From Rhodocollybia butyracea (Eukaryota > Basidiomycota > Agaricomycetes > Agaricales > Omphalotaceae), in contig JADNRY010000077.1 of NCBI GenBank assembly GCA_015501585.1, positions 181,301 to 245,300 on the forward strand: a stretch of DNA of 64,000 nt, written 5' to 3'. A program made the translations under genes and the position numbers. The notes beneath the pieces were generated by a model. That model saw only the letters and a list, made by a program, of their open reading frames with translations. It made no database searches and was not told where the DNA came from. This document shows, in pieces, positions 54,110 to 64,000 of this stretch (positions within the stretch are counted from its first letter, which is position 1; the number at the start of each line of letters is the position of its first letter).

Positions 54110-56436
54110 ATGCCTTCGAGCTCGCTGTCTCCCGTCTCACAGGCTCTAGCCTTGGGTCTCATTTTGCTAACAACTTACTTTATTCCTAAATATGTTCAAT
54201 GGCGGAATCGAATGGTCAAGGTTAGTGTCTCTGGGCCGACGCACCAAATCTACATACATCTGATGCCATTTCATTAGCTTAACGCGATTCCAACTGTCGG
54301 AAACTCTGGAATATTTTCATCCTACATAAGCGCGAAGAAATTCAAGGACCATGCTCCTGAAATCGTTTTAGAGGGATATCGCAAAGTAGTGTTTGGTTTA
54401 CTCAGATTCCGGAAGGCATGTGTGTGTTGACACAAACCGTAGTATCCCGGAGCAGCATTCAAGGTCCCGCTTCCGGATCGTTGGCAGGTCATCGTCTCTG
54501 GGGAGAAGATGATGGATGATATCAAGAAAGCTAGCCCATTGGATCTCTCCTTTAGGGCCGCCGTCAATGAGGTGCGTTCAATTCTTGTTGCCTCGCTCGG
54601 CCAGATTTCATTTTGCCTTTATAGGACATGCAAACAGACTATACCTTGGGACCGGCTTCACGAGTGAATCCTTATCATGTTCCAGTACAGTACTCTATCA
54701 ACCATGTTCATCTGTGACGCTAATGACTTCTTATCTTTCCCTAAAGGTCGTCCGTAGCCCTCTTACCCGAGCCTTGCCTGCACGGTTCCATGACCTACGA
54801 GACGAGATTGTGGCTTCGTTCGCAGATCTAGTTCCTGCTAAGGGTAGGTTATGACTACAGTTTGCTTCCATCCTCCCGCTCAAGGCTCTTTCACAGAATC
54901 AGAATGGGTCAAAGTGTCGATGTTATCTACCGTTATGGAAATTGTCTCTCGAACAAGCAATCGGTATTTCGTCGGTTTGCCGCTGTGTATGTCTTTTCTT
55001 CTATCCCTCTTTATTTCAATCGTTGATGTCGAAATACAGGTCGGAACCCGGACTACGTCGTGAGTATCGGCTATCTGGACCGAAATGGTTGTTCTTGACG
55101 ACTTTCGCAGAATCTCAATATACATTTTACTATTGACGCTTTTGCTGGTGCCAATACTCTCCGACGCTACCCGGGTTTTCTTAAACCGTCTGTTTCTCTT
55201 CACTCATCTATGAAATGCTCTTTGGCTCATGCTATCCGTTATGGTTTGTAGCATCGTACGCCAGTCTCTAACTAAAGTTTCCGCTTGTATGGCCCGCGCT
55301 GAAAAGCATCTTGGGCCGTTGATCAGGGAGCGACTGGCGAAAGAAGACGAGTACGGAACTGCTGATTGGCCGGATAAACCTGTGAGTAGTCTTTTCTTGT
55401 TCGCTGTCCCGACTCGATTGTGAACTGGCTTTGCAGAATGATCTTATCACATGGTTGTTGGAAGAAGCAGGCGGACGCCATGAAAACCTCATTAGTGACA
55501 CCGTTAACCGTGTTTCCCTCATCAACTTCGCTGCGATTCACACCACGGTACGCTGTTTTGAAATTTGTATCAGAACAGCGGTTCTGACACGCTTATAGAG
55601 CGTAGTAAGTATCTAAAATAGGTTGGATAATCGCTCAGGTCAAGTATTTATCTGTCTTGTTCTCAGACTTTCACCAACAGCCTCTACTACCTCGCTGCCA
55701 ACCCCGAGATTGCCGCGCCTTTGCGAGAAGAGGCCCTTGCTGCCACTGAAGAGTACGGATGGACAAAGGCCGCAATGGGCAAGATGGTAAAGCTAGACAG
55801 CTTTCTGAAGGAGACACAACGATTAAGTGGTGGTATCGGCGCATGTACGAGCCGGCTTCTTCTCTTATCGCATAAGTATCTGATTTGATTCCAGTGACCA
55901 TGAGCCGACTGGCACTTCGGGATTTTACATTCTCGGATGGCACTGTCGTTCCTGCTGGAACCATTGTCTCAGTGGCTTCGCATGGGTTACACCACGATGA
56001 GGTGGGTGCGGAACGGCGCCGAGTCTGTTAGTCTGAAGTTGACTTTTGATACGGTCTTAGGCGCACTACGAAGATCCCGAGTCGTTCAAGCCTTTCCGAT
56101 TCTCCGATATACGAGGACAGGAGGGCGAAGCTCTCAAGCACCAAATGGTTGCTATTGATCCTTCGTTTGCGTTGTTTGGCAATGGTGGACGACACATGTG
56201 GTAAGTTTGTAGGATCAAGCGTGTTTTTTTCTTGTACCCTTACGCTACACCTTTACTATAGCCCGGGAAGGTTCTTCGCAGTGAACGAAATCAAAGCCCT
56301 CGTCGCGCACGTTATACTCTCGTACGATATCAAGTTTGAAAACGGCAAAGGCGTTCCTCTCCCGAATTGGAATGGGGTGACATTTAGTCCGAATCGCTCT
56401 GCGGAGGTGATGTTTAGAAAGAGAGGTGTGGTTTGA
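54110..56436 (+). CDS. Cytochrome P450, copy 4 (type B), heme loop with one extra residue
   Basis: Starts M-P-S-S-S-L-S-P-V-S-Q-A-L with anchor L-G-L-I-L-L-T-T-Y-F-I-P. All exons I joined keep frame: F-K-V-P-L-P-D-R-W, L-T-R-A-L-P-A-R-F-H-D-L, S-R-T-S-N-R-Y-F-V-G-L-P-L-C, I-helix A-A-I-H-T-T, ExxR intact (K-E-T-Q-R-L), P-E-S-F-K-P-F-R-F, end A-E-V-M-F-R-K-R-G-V-V. Oddity: the heme loop reads F-G-N-G-G-R-H-M-C-P-G, one residue longer than F-G-G-G-R-x-M-C in the other three copies. This changes the F-x-x-G-x-R-x-C-x-G spacing at the cysteine ligand loop. It is the most complete copy of the array; whether it is active depends on that insertion. Confidence 0.85.
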
Positions 56437-56791
56437 AAGTCTATTTCGACTGATATCATGTATTTGCTATGTTTCGTCTATTTGTACTCGTATTTCCTGA
56501 GATTCGTACTTGATTCCAACGTAAAGGAGGCCGTAGCCCGAGTTGGTCTGCGCGGGTGCTTAAGAGAGCGGTAGTCCCACTAAGGGATTGTATAACCATT
56601 GTGACCCAATCACCGTTTCCCTACCACCGAGGAATACTAGTTCAACCATCAATACATGACAAGCAAGAAGACGACCAGCATAAGTCAGACATCTCTACCG
56701 TATACTTGGTATCAAGCAAATGCAACCGCACCGAGTTTAAACGCGTTTCCCTACTTGCCGCGCTCTCTCGTCTTCCCGTGTGCTGCTGAGT
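56437..56791. other. Intergenic stretch
   Basis: No gene or repeat recognised between P450-4 and the convergent GNAT gene. Confidence 0.45.
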
Positions 56792-57752
56792 CTAGATTTT
56801 GATCATTGGATACATCGGAAAGCCAGTTGCGCCATTTCCTGTCGTCGCCACTCCCCTGGCATCAACCTTACCCTTGGCTACAATGACCTCTTCGATAACC
56901 TGGCGCAAATCAGGAAAATATGTTACCCATATGGAATATAGAATATGGACACACCTCGAATCCAAATCGTTCATATACGTCTCGAGAAGCGGGTGTATTA
57001 GCTTCCAGTGTAAAAATTGCACCCGGCGCGTGTTCAAAAGCCTCCCGTAGCAGCATGGACATGAACCCTAGTCCGATAGAAAGTAAGTCAAAAATCCGTC
57101 AGAAACGACAGGTGAAAACCTCTTTTTTGGTACGCGGGATCGACACCCGCTAGCTGGAGGTACCATGAGTCATTCGGAGTCCCAGGCAGTTTTCTTGCCT
57201 TATACGCATTTGCAAGGGAGGATTTGTTTGCTGTGGACATTTCGGAGACACGCTAAGGCACATGATAGTCAGCGAACTTGAAAATCAACGTAGAATTGAC
57301 CTACTCCAATGACCCCAAACCCCCAATGGAGCACTACAGAGAAAAGGCCCATCTGGAGATCTCGCAGCGTTGATGGTGACTTTGAACTGTTCGGCGCTTT
57401 CGGAGGATGCCAGATTGTAGAAGCTGCTATCCTTTCTTTCCCGGCCTCATCCACTACTACGACGACTGTGATACGCGCATTCAAGTTCCAAGATTTGCGA
57501 ATAAGATACTTTAGATAGATAATTTGGTTGTCTCGAGTACGTTTATCCTCTGTAAACGGCTAGTGCTGGTAGTTAGTCCAGTATTAACAGTATTGTGTTG
57601 TAGTGGGAAAGGCGCACCCTGGTTGCTCCGGAGAAAAAAGTCTGAGGAGCACTACTGATAAAAGCCTTTTGATTCATATGCGCCAGTTCATTGAGGTCAT
57701 TCGACGTCGCAACACGTATAAACGGAGCCTTTGCGGGGGTTGCGGCGCTCAT
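56792..57752 (-). CDS. GNAT-family N-acetyltransferase, intact
   Basis: Start M-S-A-A-T-P-A-K-A-P-F-I-R-V-A-T at 57,752. Exon 1 ends S-G-A-T-R; the next exon joins as D-K-R-T-R-D-N-Q-I-I-Y-L-K-Y-L-I-R, then L-N-A-R-I-T-V-V-V-V and I-A-A-S-T-I-W-H-P-P-K. Later exons give S-W-Y-L-Q-L-A-G-V-D-P-A-Y-Q-K-R, an intron, G-L-G-F-M-S-M-L-L-R-E-A-F (the acetyl-CoA loop Q-K-R-G-L-G spans the junction), then L-E-A-N-T-P-A-S-R-D-V-Y-E-R-F-G-F-E. The last exon ends P-M-Y-P-M-I-K-I and TAG at 56,792. About 225 residues; all junctions keep frame. Substrate unknown. Distinct subfamily from the GNAT at 24-25 kb. Confidence 0.8.
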
Positions 57753-58840
57753 GGTAGTTAAATGTGGCGCAGTAGTCGGCCAGCGTCTACTGCTCAACCG
57801 GACCGACCCGGGCGCTCAGAGAAAGTTTCTGTTTTTTACTTGCTGGAGAGTGTACACTGTACTGTGCTTCATTTCTGTATCCCTAATCAAGCTACAAACA
57901 CGTGGGATCGTCGTGGATTGAATCAGCCTTAAACCCGTACAGCCTTGATTATAGCCTAGCGTATCTGAAGCTACTATCTGAAGGTAGGTAGTCTCGACTC
58001 GGACTGACCGTTTAATTAGACAGAAATCAACGATAAATATCAATACATAGATTGATGTGTATAACGAAGTGGCCGCTTGTAGCCTCAGGCGAGCAATATT
58101 CTAGCTAAGTTCTAGCTACCTACTAGGAGCAACACGCCTGCAAGTCAAGTATTATCGCATGAGCATAATTATGTCGGGGACTTCCGTGAATGTAATCACT
58201 CTAACAGGCTCTAAGAGTGCTCTAAGGCTGTCCCGTTCCAGGGCTGACACGAGTCACACGAACAGGTTAATAGGATCATTTTGACTAGATTTCAAAATGT
58301 ATTTCAAAATGAGGCTGAGCAAAAATCCGAAACTCACTGCTATATAGAGCTCACTGCACTAGTATACGCTTCCGCCTGCAAGAGGAGGAGGAGGAGGAGG
58401 TGGTGTAACTGACGTGGCCGCATCTTGGATCTACGATGCATCTTGAGGTGTTTCTAATGTCCTACCCTCAGCCACTTCATTTCCGGTCAAAACTGGGTTC
58501 ACCGTTGCAGAGTTCAGACCTATTCAGAAGAAGCGGTTTGAGGACTAGCTGAAACGCCGAAACATACTCTGGCAGTACAACGGCATCACCGCATTGTTTT
58601 CCCCCGTGCCCCCGTGCCCCAGGCGCGCACACGATCGTGTACCCGTACCCGCGTCCAAAGCGCATTTGAAATTGGAAAAAAATTGTAGGATTTATATCAA
58701 CAGTCTTGCTAAATTCGCTAGTCAACACCCCACCCACGACTTTCACTTTCATTACTTCGCTGGTCGAAGAACAGGTAAATAATCTCGTCCATGATGTCTC
58801 ATCAGTGATTGCATTAATTCGTCCTACCTAGTATTCGTTC
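57753..58840. other. Intergenic stretch with a GAG microsatellite
   Basis: A (GAG)n tract lies at about 58,381-58,401. A 91-codon minus frame (58,477-58,752) has no recognisable domain. No other feature seen. Confidence 0.5.
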
Positions 58841-59456
58841 ATGCGTACATCGATCCCACTACTCGCAGTTGTTTTGAGCTTGGTCTCAGCTGCTTACACT
58901 ACCCCGGTGGTACCAGGCTATAATCCTGCTGCACCCCCGGGTACGGTAGCAAACCCGTTCGTTCGAGCTCAAGCTGTAAGTAACTGTATCCTAACATCTA
59001 TTCAACCTGGGCTAACACTATTACCAGTCGAGCTTCTTTATATTACAGCCTTCGTACAGTCCATCTTCGTCTACACGGCATGCCAGACACGATGAATTTA
59101 TGTCCAAGGTCAAGATACTGCTGAATGGAAAGAAGGTTAGGAGGGCGATGGGAATCAGTGAATTGGAGACGGTCGAGATAGGCCCACTTCCACGCGAAGG
59201 CAAACGTTATCCGAAACTTGACGGAAGCAGCAGTCGTATCGAAATTCATATTAAAGGAGCGCCCGACGGACCACCTGAATGTCCATGTGTGTTCAACGTA
59301 GACATCCGTACACCCACGAGAGATCCGACTCTCCGAACGGGAGTTTCCGAGTCTTCCAGTGACGAAAGCGAAAATCAACATTGTACGACCTTCCATCCAG
59401 TGACCGGGTATCATTGTTTACATCCCCCCCCCCACCTTCAAATCGAGGCATTATGA
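58841..59456 (+). CDS. Small secreted protein, two exons
   Basis: Start M-R-T-S-I-P-L-L-A-V-V-L-S-L-V-S-A-A-Y-T, a clear signal peptide. Exon 1 ends at 58,975, a 52-nt GT-AG intron spans 58,976-59,027, and exon 2 runs to TGA 59,456, giving about 187 residues. The mature part is Pro-rich at first (V-V-P-G-Y-N-P-A-A-P-P-G), then basic (K-V-K-I-L-L-N-G-K-K-V-R-R) and ends Ser/Glu-rich with a few Cys. No family recognised. A C11 run at about 59,423-59,433 just before the stop makes the last dozen residues and the stop position uncertain. Confidence 0.5.
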
Positions 59457-60079
59457 AGGTGAAAGCAAGCTCGGCTAAACAAAGTTCCCAGAATCGTGTT
59501 TGACCATCGCAAGTACTGGTTAGATTGGTGTGGAGTACAGAGGTGTATACAAGTACCGACGTCTACATAGTCTGGGTTGTATATCAGCTACTCAGGATTA
59601 TCTAGAAACAAGATAACCAATACTGGTTCTTTTTCATGTCTCCTGCGATATGTGCAGGATCCAGTGTAGCCTTTCTCTCTCTATTTCTACTTCCGAGTCT
59701 GTTTCGGATAGGAAGAGCTTCAGAAGCCCAGCTACGACCGATTTTCACTGGATTATCGTGCCTCGTCGGTCAACGGTCAAGAAAATTATAGAAAAGAAAG
59801 ATGAACAGCTTCAAGAGCATTAATCTATGAAATTGCAACTTGTCCCAAGAGGAAGGGCTCTGTGAGCCAGAATCCTGCACATATGGGCAGCGAGCCCAGC
59901 CGCACGCCAACGCTCAACCTCGGAGCGGTGTCAAAGTGGTGTCAAAGAAGTCAATGCAATTCGGTCTCCCCGTGCCGTATGTACTCGAATTACATCCCAC
60001 TCCTCTCCAGTCTCCGGTCCAGCGAATCGTACTACTCACACATATATAATAGATAAACGAGATCTCTCTACGTAGAACC
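59457..60079. other. Intergenic stretch
   Basis: Short open frames only; no recognisable gene. Confidence 0.45.
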
Positions 60080-61178
60080 CTACGACGCATCCTCATGCAG
60101 AAGCACGTATTCGCGATTTGAAGTACCGAATTTTATCACTGAAAGTGCGGCAGTTTATTAGGAAAAGTGGTCGCGCGAGAGAAAAACACTCACTGTCATT
60201 GAGTTTAAGCTCGTAATACCTGGAAGCAGGGACTTTATCACCGTTCACGTGGGTACCGTTGGTCGATTCAAGGTCAATGATAAAAGGCCTATGATAGGAA
60301 GGAATTCAGGGATGTGAGACGTTGGGGTGGTATTGAAAGTGAACAGTACTGACTTTACAACACCTTTGGATCCTCCATATTCGTCCTTCTCTTGGACTAG
60401 ACGGTCTATTTGATAGGAATGTCAGCTAACCAAGACGAGACAAAGGTAGACTACACGTACGTTGTATTACAGCGTGCTGTTTAGAACACGAGGGATGCTC
60501 GATGGGAATATCGGCAACGAGACGGTCTCTTCCAATGAGATATGCGCTTTGTCGTTGAATATGCAGTACTTCTACAATCACCTCTACTCAGTAAACTATC
60601 ACAAATTCCAACAGCGCTAGAAACTCACCTAATATCTCTTCACCCTTGAAAACATATAACCGCCATCCTAACACCGGTCTCCTCGCTTCTGGTGGTTCAT
60701 TATACTTCAGCACCGTACTATTCTTTCCATCTACACTTTGCACAGTGTTGGTTTCTGCTGCCAAAAGACCGGAAGAGCCGAAATTTGGTTTGGCCTTGTT
60801 TACTGGGGATTTTGAACGAGAGGCAGAGCGGGAGTGAGAATGGGAACGAGAATGAGGCGAACGAGGCGATCTCGACCGACGTCGTGAACGAGGAGATTCA
60901 GAACGTTTTCTGGATGATCTTTTGCGGGAATCAGAGTCTCTTTCCTTGTCGTTTCTGTCATATCGTTCTCTGTCTCTTCTTCGCTCGCGTTCGCGTTCTT
61001 CTTGGCTGTAGCCATAGCGGTTCTCTTCGCGCCTGTAGCTGGAGGAGGCTTCGTTCCGTCGAGGCTGTTCTTTTGGATAATTTCTGTCAGAATGGTAGTC
61101 TTTTCGGACATCTCTGGATCCAGAGTCGTTGTGTTCACGACGGGAATGAGAATAGTCTCGGTCTGAGTCGCGAGGCAT
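60080..61178 (-). CDS. SNIP1: SNIP1/Pml1-type FHA-domain protein, intact
   Basis: Five exons: 61,178-60,629, 60,571-60,461, 60,405-60,354, 60,288-60,194 and 60,138-60,080, giving 288 residues with all junctions in frame. The N-terminal half is Arg/Ser/Asp/Glu-rich (E-R-E-R-E-R-R-R-D-R; S-P-R-S-R-R-R-S-R-S), as in SNIP1. Then K-Y-N-E-P-P-E-A-R-R and W-R-L-Y-V-F-K-G-E. The FHA domain follows: A-Y-L-I-G-R-D (phosphopeptide-binding Arg), P-S-C-S-K-Q-H-A-V-I-Q, D-L-E-S-T-N-G-T-H-V-N-G, and I-K-F-G-T-S-N-R-E-Y-V-L-L-H near the end. The yeast homologue Pml1 belongs to the RES complex that binds spliceosomes and retains unspliced pre-mRNA; a nuclear role is expected here. It is the full-length relative of the three truncated copies at 1-13 kb. 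Confidence 0.92.
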
Positions 61179-62151
61179 AAGGGAATAAAAGAGGAAACAC
61201 GAAGAGTTAAATGGAGATTGAGACTTCCGAGTGAACCAAACGGCGGTTGAAAACGAAGAGGTGGATACAGCTTTGACCGCCGTAAAAGGTGTTTTAGGCG
61301 CTAATGCAACGACCGAAATTTGGACGGCTACCTCAAACCCTTAGGCTTTTCTGTGCTACCCTCTTACTTTTCCATCTACTCTTGACACTACACTCAGACT
61401 AGTAGCTGCCCCAAATTGAACGTTCTGAACAACTATATAAAAATATTGTTGGTTCTGCCAAACGATCTGAACCTCAGCCTGCCGCGCATATGAAATCATC
61501 ATTCGCATCGTCAGTCTGTGCTCAGCTATGAATATATGAATCCTCGCTACTTCTCATATCCAAATCGCTCAAGGTCTCGCGGGGTTTTCTTGTACGTTGG
61601 TGGGGTCCACAAGGAGGTTTGTGCCGTTTAGTACGAGATAACTGAAGCAACTGAAGTGACTGGGGTAGCCCACCGCCTGCCAGCGGTGTCTTTCTCGACT
61701 CCGAGTCCTGATTAGTGACTAAACTTGACTAGCTTGATCGTTGTGACTCTCGGCTAGCTTGACTCTTGGCTCTTGACAATTGTGATCATACATCCGACTT
61801 ATATCCTTCAGCCCTCGGTCTCAGTACCTGCCTCATGCTTCATACATGCTTCATGAACGCGGGGCGACGCGTGAATGATCTTCATATCTTCGTACTCGCT
61901 TTGGCGTCATATGTACGTTACCTTTGCGCTGTATCCTGGTTTGTGGGACATTTTATCGTCGTACATCCAACAAATCAACCTACCTAAGTATAGGCTGTAG
62001 CTACACATGCTCGTCCCCAAAATTATATTACGCTACAGCTATTGCTGTAGCGTGCTGTCATCGGAATGTCATCATTGTCAAAATACCCCAAAACTGAATG
62101 CAATGCCGGTCTCGAGCGCGCTCGTACTTTCTTCCCTTTCTCTCTCAATCT
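61179..62151. promoter_or_regulatory. Divergent intergenic region of unit D, with hairpin
   Basis: Head-to-head spacer between SNIP1 (minus) and the NACHT gene (plus). A 9-bp-arm inverted repeat CGCTACAGC-TATT-GCTGTAGCG lies at 62,031-62,052, about 100 bases upstream of the NACHT ATG; degenerate forms lie at the same place in other units. Regulatory role inferred. Confidence 0.4.
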
Positions 62152-64000
62152 ATGTCCTTCTTCGAACAAAGTTACAGTTTCCAGGTTAATAGAGGAAACT
62201 TCTACGCCGTGACCGGTGACGTGATTATCGAGAAAGCTACTTCGTCTTGTTCCTCTAACTCCGTACAGACATTGGGAGTTCAAAGAAGTGAGCCAGGAGG
62301 TACCCCATATAGTGCGCTTTTCGTTTATGGTATCAGTATTCCATGTGTACACCTGAGATTCTAGGTGTTTCCACCCGGCCACAGGGACGATTGACATCAT
62401 ATGCCTCGTCTCGTCTCCTCGAGAAGCCTGCAGAAAGTCCGTCAAATTCAGGTACCTTAATGGCCTCAGACCCATTGAAGGTTGCGACGTTCAACAGTAC
62501 ATCCTTTCCCAAATGTTTACCGCAATCCCAGTTCTCTGGAACTACGGTTTCGCTGTATCCTGGTTCGACACAGTTCCTCTCCTTGGCTCCTCCCCTATAA
62601 TGGTTTCCGATGTTCAGCCTTGGGACAACACTATGCGATATCCCCCAGCCAATCTTAGAACGTTTCATACAATACAGGGGGCAGGTGATTTTCCTGGTCA
62701 ACGCATGGAGGAGCATTCAGAGCCCACAGACACTGGATACTTGCCTCCCAACTACACCCAACCTACAACCACTATCAACGATTGCACATTTGTAAGCAAT
62801 ACTCGCCAAGGCGAAAAAGGTATGTTGATTGCTCAGATAAGACTTTCCCCCCTTAGGATTGAACACCGAATACAGGAATCGATAAACTACATGGTGTGGC
62901 AGCATAGGAAGCCCTTCACGACTCAGCAGATAGCTTCCCCCAGCCAAGGTGCCATCCCGAAACACTTACGAAAATGCTTAAAGATCTGCAGGAGTGGTCA
63001 CTGGAAACAGACCCCACTAGTAGAATTATGTGGTTATTCGGACCAGCAGGCGCGGGGAAGTCCGCTATTATGCGAACACTCTCGAACCAACTGCAGAGCG
63101 ATGGCCGGCTCGGTGGTTGCTTCTTCTTCAAACGATCCCATCAAACGCGCGGAAACGCAAAAGTCTTATTCGTAACCATTGCATATCAGCTCGCACTCGA
63201 TATTCCCTGGCTGAGAGGTCCAATTTCTCAGGTAGTGAAACACAATCCATCTATTCTTGCGAGGTCCATCAAGATCCAGCTGCAAAAGCTGATTTCTGAG
63301 CCCTGTCATATGCACCCCAATGAAAACCCTATAACAATTCTCATTGATGGTTTGGATGAGTGTGAGGGTCAAGATGTTCATCTGGAAATATTGCGTGCAA
63401 TCAGATACTCCTTCACTGAACATTCCCTTCCTCTTCGATTCATTATTGCCAGCAGACCGGAGGCCCATATTCACGAGATGTTTGAATCACCAGTATATCG
63501 TGGTGTCTACCGGCCGTTCAATGTAGAGCAGTCGTTTGAGGATATCCGAACATATTTCTTTTGATGAATTTTCTCGAATTCATCACGAGCACAGTCGGAC
63601 CATGGCCACCATACCTCTGCCATGGCCTTTACCCAAAGTCCTGGATAAACTTGTGAAGAAGTCATCTGGCTATTTTATCTATGCATCCACTGTCATAAAG
63701 TTCATTGATGACCAATATTATCGCCCAACAGAACGTCTGGCTATTGTGATGCAGGACCAAATTGGATCTGATTCACCATTTTCTATGGTTGATCAGCTTT
63801 ACATCAACATCCTTTCCACTGTTCCCATTGCCAGGCGCCCCAAACTAATCCAAATTCTATGTGCTCTTGTAAATTTTGGTAACTTCACTTCTGACCGCCT
63901 TGATGAACTGCTTGGGCTGGAAACTGGGGATACACGTTTATTTCTACGCAGCCTTCATTCAATATTTGATGTGCCATCAGAACTTCCAGAAGAGCATCGG
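62152..64000 (+). pseudogene. NACHT/STAND NTPase, unit D, nonsense plus frameshift (runs off the window)
   Basis: N-terminal exon M-S-F-F-E-Q-S-Y-S-F-Q-V, G-N-F-Y-A-V-T-G-D-V-I-I-E-K. The core exon opens G-I-D-K-L-H-G-V-A-A near 62,878. Walker A is LFGPAGAGKSAIMRTL (about 63,034-63,080), then G-C-F-F-F-K-R-S-H; Walker B is ILIDGLDECEG (about 63,337-63,370). R-F-I-I-A-S-R-P-E-A-H, S-G-Y-F-I-Y-A-S-T-V-I-K-F, D-Q-L-Y-I-N-I-L-S-T-V and L-L-G-L-E-T-G-D-T-R-L-F follow. Lesions: TAG at 62,905-62,907 inside the core exon (the matching codon is TTG in copy C), and a T4 run at 63,559-63,562 shifting the frame before F-S-R-I-H-H-E-H. The protein would be cut before or just after the NTPase domain. A start downstream of the TAG would give a free NACHT fragment. 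Confidence 0.8.

Noticed and set aside
57117..57160. Possible tRNA T-arm at GGATCGACACCCGC
   Set aside because: No cloverleaf around it, and the stretch is coding for the S-W-Y-L-Q-L-A-G exon of the GNAT gene on the minus strand.

Overview
The window looks like nuclear DNA of an agaricomycete (mushroom-forming basidiomycete). Supporting signs are many 50-60 nt GT-AG introns, a multi-intron laccase, NACHT/STAND NTPases of the mushroom type, an expanded P450 cluster whose I-helix reads AAIHTT, a chromodomain Ty3/gypsy element and intron-containing tRNA-Leu genes. Assignments rest on reading translations and motifs by eye; no database search was run.

Layout. 1-12,650: three tandem copies (units A, B, C) of a divergent gene pair. 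A NACHT-type NTPase runs leftward and a truncated copy of an FHA-domain splicing gene (SNIP1/Pml1 family) runs rightward. In A and B an unrecognised Arg/Ser-rich pseudogene follows. The unit recurs inverted at the right edge (60,080-64,000), where the FHA gene is intact and the NACHT copy is broken. 3,605-3,688 is a perfect 84-bp palindrome and 3,821-4,687 an unrecognised two-exon gene. 13-15.5 kb holds decaying coiled-coil genes, one with a 21-bp tandem repeat. 16.5-17.3 kb is a PEBP pseudogene. Two inverted tRNA-Leu(CAA) genes lie near 18.3 and 18.9 kb.

20.4-31 kb is the ordinary core: laccase (one apparent frameshift), a GNAT acetyltransferase, an MFS transporter (minus strand) and translation elongation factor 2 (one apparent frameshift in a C run).

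32.7-56.4 kb is a P450 array: four near-full copies and one last-exon relic, with two copies of a gene encoding a protein with an E-x-K motif. The order is P450(type A) - ExK - P450(type B) - P450(A) - [insertion] - ExK - P450 relic - P450(B), so a three-gene block appears to have been duplicated. The second block is split by a degenerate GLO3-type ArfGAP gene, itself interrupted by a young 7.47-kb chromovirus with 5-bp target-site duplications. Every P450 copy carries a different lesion or motif change.

56.8-59.5 kb has a second, intact GNAT acetyltransferase (minus strand) and a small secreted protein gene, before the intact SNIP1/Pml1 gene and the fourth NACHT copy.

Several frameshifts lie in short homopolymers (EF2, laccase, P450-2, NACHT-D), so some may be consensus errors; others (a 4-bp deletion, a 14-bp duplication, nonsense codons, ExxR loss) look like genuine decay.
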